Assembly: GCA_049366815.1 (NCBI GenBank)
Contig: JBMNCO010000055.1
Coordinates: forward strand, 1 to 7,863
Direction: 5' to 3'
DNA length: 7,863 bases
Source of the DNA: CAYNYM01 sp049366815
Lineage (GTDB): Bacteria; Desulfobacterota; DSM-4660; Desulfatiglandales; HGW-15
Numbering within the stretch: position 1 is the stretch's first letter; the number at the start of each line of letters is the position of its first letter. Shown piece after piece: positions 5,438 through 7,863 of the stretch. The notes beneath the pieces are model-generated. The model was not told the origin of the DNA and searched no databases. It worked only from the letters and a program-made list of their open reading frames with translations. Both the position numbers and the translations under genes were made by a program.

Positions 5438-5785
5438 ATGGCAAAAGACGCAAGTGGAAAATCAACTGCTGAAAGTCTACGCGCAACAAGGACCTATGGC
5501 AAGTTCAGATGCCATAATCCTACATGCATGGAAAGACTTGAGCCCAAAAAGGGCCAGAATACCATCAAGTGCCCGACCTGCGGCATGGAATTCCGAGTGG
5601 CCTGGGTCAAGGACGGATTCCCCAGATGCCGCGGACCCGTATGGGAAGTCAACAGAAAGATCGCCGCAGAGGCCTTTGAAAAAAGGTGGGCAGAAACCCA
5701 GAAAGAGATTGATTATCTGAGTAAGCCCAAGGAAGCGCCAAAAGAAGAGGCCAAGGCAAAGGACAAGGACAAAGGGGGGAAATAA
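5438..5785 (+). CDS. Small zinc-ribbon protein, first gene of the AOR operon
   Basis: This 115-residue protein is predicted to be cytosolic, with no signal or membrane segment. Cys25 and Cys30 (FRCHNPTC), with Cys45 and Cys48 (IKCPTCGMEF), form a CX4C-X14-CX2C ribbon that would bind zinc or possibly iron. A further Cys64 (FPRCRG) is present. Residues about 71-92 look helical, and the tail from about 96 is a Lys/Glu/Ala-rich low-complexity stretch ending KDKDKGGK, probably disordered. The start has a strong AAAGGAG site with seven bases spacing. The stop is one base before the AOR start codon, so translation is probably coupled. I do not recognise a characterised family. The position suggests a role in regulating, maturing or docking the AOR, but that is inference. 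Confidence 0.85.
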   Translation: MAKDASGKSTAESLRATRTYGKFRCHNPTCMERLEPKKGQNTIKCPTCGMEFRVAWVKDGFPRCRGPVWEVNRKIAAEAFEKRWAETQKEIDYLSKPKEAPKEEAKAKDKDKGGK

Positions 5786-5786
5786 T

Positions 5787-7730
5787 ATGCCGTTAAATAG
5801 AAAAGTTGCATTTGTTGACCTGACAACCGGTCAAATAGACATAAAGCCCATCCCTATCGAGCTCAGGAAACTGTACCTGGGCGGCAGGGGTTTGGCGGCT
5901 TACATGCTCCTGAACCACACCCCGAAGGGTGTTGATCCCTACAGCCCGGAAAATGCCGTTATCGTAAGCGGCGGTATCCTCTGCGGGACCCTCGCATCCG
6001 GTACGGGAAGGTGTGACGTGATGACCAAGTCGGCCCTTACGGGTCTGTTGGCCAGTGGGAATCTGGGCGGGTTTTTCACGCCCGAACTGGCCCACGCCGG
6101 ATTTCATCACGTCGTAGTGACAGGAAAGGCAAAACACCCGGTTTACATCTACTGCCATGACGGAGAGGTCGAGATCAGGGATGCCCGGGGCATCTGGGGT
6201 AAGCCTGTACCCGACACCCAGTGGGCCATTCGCGATGACCTGGGTGACCAGGAGGTCAAAAGCGTATGTATCGGACCTGCCGGGGAAAATCTTGTCACCT
6301 ATGCCAATGTCATGACCGGGATTAAGAATGCGGCCGGAAGGTGCGGCGGCGGCGGCGTCATGGGCTCCAAGAACCTCAAGGCCGTTGCGGCCCGGGGCAC
6401 CATGGATCTCAAGATCGCCTATCCCAGGGAGGCCCTGGACTATAACAGGCGCTTTATCGACCAGATCACGACCGCCAAGGTGAATCAGACCATGGGGACC
6501 CTCGGGACCCCGTTTATCTGGGGCGCAACGAACTCCTGGGGAGGCATCCGGACCAGGAACTTCCAGTACAACCAGTGCGAATATGCCGACGAAATAGAGC
6601 CCGAGGCCCTGGATGAGATCTCGAAAGAGAGCTGCGGTGAGTACAACATGACCGCCTGTTACGGCTGCCAGGTCCACTGCCGCGCCAAGTACAGGATCCC
6701 CGGGACCGGCCCCTATGCCGGAAAATATGATGAAGGCCCGGAATACACCTCGCAGGGCGCCTTCTGCGGGGAAACGGATACACCGAGGGCCGAGACCCTG
6801 CTCATCGCCAACCACCTGGTCGACCAGTACGGGGTGGACAACCTGGAGATCGGCAGTATCATCTCCTGGGCCATGGAACTCTATGAACTGGGCATCCTCG
6901 ACAGCAAACAGACCGACGGTCTCGACCTCCGGTTCGGCAATGACGAGGCCGTCATCGAGATGATCCACCGCATCTGTAACCGCGAAGGATGGCTCGGCGA
7001 TACCCTGGCAATGGGCGGCATCCAGGCCTCCGACAAGATCGGGAAGAATTCCTTTGATTACCTCATCCAGGTCAAGGGGATGAGCAACCTCCACTCCGAT
7101 GAGAGAGGGACCCCGGGTCTGGCCCTGAATATCGCATTGGCCTCCAGGGGATCGGACCACCTGAGGAGCAGGCCGGCCATCGACCTGTACCACCTCCCGG
7201 AACCCGTCCTGAGGAGAATCTACAGCAGCCCCGTTCCTTATGACGGACCCCTGAGCTCCGAGCATACGCACTATGAAGGGAAACCCTGGCAGGTCTTCTG
7301 GCATGAGAACTGTTACATGGGCGTTGACTGCCTCGGGATCTGCAAGTACCACACCACGTTCCTGGGAGCGACCCTGCCCAATTTCGAAGACTGGTCGAGG
7401 GTCCTCTATTACAACACCGGCCTTGACATGTCTCCAACGGACATCTGGAACGTGGCCAGAAGGTCCAACATGGTGGAGAGGATTTTCCAGCTCAGAGAAG
7501 GCCTCAAGAGGAAGGACCTCAGAAAGGGCGACATGCTGAACAAGCGCTACTTTGAGGAACCGACTAACCGTGGGGCGCCCGCCGTCGTCGGCCGGGTCAT
7601 CGACAAAAATAAATTCGAGGAGATGATCTCTGAGTTTTATGAATACAAAGGGCTGGACGAGGAAGGCGTGCCCAAACCTGAAACACTCAAGGAGCTGGGT
7701 CTGGAAAACGAGCCATCCCATCTGCTGTAG
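5787..7730 (+). CDS. Aldehyde:ferredoxin oxidoreductase family tungstopterin large subunit
   Basis: This 647-residue protein has the full length of the AOR family (about 600-650). Family enzymes carry a tungsten bis-pterin and one [4Fe-4S] cluster and interconvert aldehydes and carboxylates with ferredoxin; BamB-type members reduce benzoyl-CoA. The N-terminal AOR domain shows YLGGRGLAAYML (30-41) and AAGRCGGGGVMGSKNLKAV (182-200). The cluster ligands are Cys291, Cys294 and Cys298 (CYGCQVHC), with Cys519 closing DCLGIC (514-519), which fits the DxxGxC pterin/cluster motif. RGSDHLRSR (454-462) and the C-terminal KGLDEEGVPKPETLKELGL (621-639) are also typical. A GGGGGG run precedes the ATG. The next gene encodes a ferredoxin-like protein, as expected for a two-subunit AOR. 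It aligns only generally with BamB as I remember it, so the substrate is not assigned. The cofactor metal is inferred from the family. Confidence 0.95.
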   Translation: MPLNRKVAFVDLTTGQIDIKPIPIELRKLYLGGRGLAAYMLLNHTPKGVDPYSPENAVIVSGGILCGTLASGTGRCDVMTKSALTGLLASGNLGGFFTPELAHAGFHHVVVTGKAKHPVYIYCHDGEVEIRDARGIWGKPVPDTQWAIRDDLGDQEVKSVCIGPAGENLVTYANVMTGIKNAAGRCGGGGVMGSKNLKAVAARGTMDLKIAYPREALDYNRRFIDQITTAKVNQTMGTLGTPFIWGATNSWGGIRTRNFQYNQCEYADEIEPEALDEISKESCGEYNMTACYGCQVHCRAKYRIPGTGPYAGKYDEGPEYTSQGAFCGETDTPRAETLLIANHLVDQYGVDNLEIGSIISWAMELYELGILDSKQTDGLDLRFGNDEAVIEMIHRICNREGWLGDTLAMGGIQASDKIGKNSFDYLIQVKGMSNLHSDERGTPGLALNIALASRGSDHLRSRPAIDLYHLPEPVLRRIYSSPVPYDGPLSSEHTHYEGKPWQVFWHENCYMGVDCLGICKYHTTFLGATLPNFEDWSRVLYYNTGLDMSPTDIWNVARRSNMVERIFQLREGLKRKDLRKGDMLNKRYFEEPTNRGAPAVVGRVIDKNKFEEMISEFYEYKGLDEEGVPKPETLKELGLENEPSHLL

Positions 7731-7749
7731 AATATAGAGGAGGAATTCA

Positions 7750-7863
7750 ATGGCTAAAGTCTTGCGTATAGATTATAAGCGATGTACGGGTTGCAGGACC
7801 TGCGAAATGGTCTGCACCGCGTACCACTACGGCGTCCTCAATCCCATGAAAAGCCGCATAAAA
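7750..7863 (+). CDS. Ferredoxin-like [4Fe-4S] subunit of the AOR (partial, cut by window end)
   Basis: The open frame starts at ATG 7750, 19 bases after the AOR stop, behind a strong GAGGAGG ribosome site (7736-7742). It runs 38 codons to the window edge without a stop. The first cysteine cluster is visible: Cys12, Cys15, Cys18 and Cys22 (CTGCRTCEMVC), the CxxCxxCxxxC pattern of HycB/AorA/BamC-like electron-transfer subunits. The protein probably carries electrons to or from the AOR large subunit, with further clusters beyond the window. Whether FAD-dependent or heterodisulfide-reductase-like genes follow, which would separate simple AOR from BamBC-like complexes, cannot be seen. Confidence 0.9.
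   Translation, partial: MAKVLRIDYKRCTGCRTCEMVCTAYHYGVLNPMKSRIK

Noticed and set aside
5793..7721. A minus-strand open frame of 642 codons antisense to the AOR gene
   Set aside because: It mirrors the codon bias of the plus-strand gene, has no recognisable domain, and the plus strand encodes a complete AOR with all cluster cysteines.
5787..7730. Assignment of the AOR as BamB of the ATP-independent benzoyl-CoA reductase
   Set aside because: Length and the following ferredoxin-like gene fit, but motifs recalled from BamB are not closely matched and no other bam genes are visible in the window.
1..7863. tRNA, rRNA, CRISPR arrays, transposases or attachment sites
   Set aside because: No cloverleaf sequence, regularly spaced direct repeats, transposase-like protein or flanking terminal repeats were seen by eye.

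Overview
The window looks like part of the chromosome of a strictly anaerobic bacterium, most likely of the Desulfobacterota (former Deltaproteobacteria) or a relative. The reasons are a moderately GC-rich genome, a tungstopterin aldehyde:ferredoxin oxidoreductase (AOR) operon with its own iron-sulfur partner, a membrane polyferredoxin fused to a b-heme-like anchor, and an IclR-type regulator. Taxonomy is inferred from gene content only.

Layout. Positions 1-72 are probably the end of an upstream gene. A membrane-anchored M23 peptidase follows (309-1676), then a 314-base gap holding a nested palindrome, then an HD-domain phosphohydrolase (1991-2656). These look like general housekeeping genes. 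An IclR-family regulator (2685-3458) lies on the minus strand, convergent with the HD gene and divergent from a 343-residue membrane protein (3808-4839). That protein has five predicted helices, two [4Fe-4S] motifs and a CxxC/CxxC metal site. After a 598-base non-coding stretch with a terminator, an AT-rich palindrome, a promoter and operator sites comes a tight operon: a small zinc-ribbon protein (5438-5785), the AOR large subunit (5787-7730) and the start of a ferredoxin-like subunit (7750 to the window end).

The most notable observation is an 18-bp palindrome with an exact GTTC-N8-GAAC core. It occurs four times, all in the two non-coding stretches around the IclR gene, the membrane Fe-S gene and the AOR operon. 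Three copies sit 8 to 11 bases downstream of a recognisable sigma70 -10 box, over the expected transcription start: one for iclR itself, one for the membrane Fe-S gene and one for the AOR operon. A fourth copy lies 82 bp further into the AOR leader. The simplest reading is a local regulon in which the IclR protein represses itself, the membrane Fe-S/heme protein and the AOR operon together. If so, the membrane protein is a candidate to pass electrons between the AOR/ferredoxin module and the membrane quinone pool. The effector and the AOR substrate cannot be read from the sequence.
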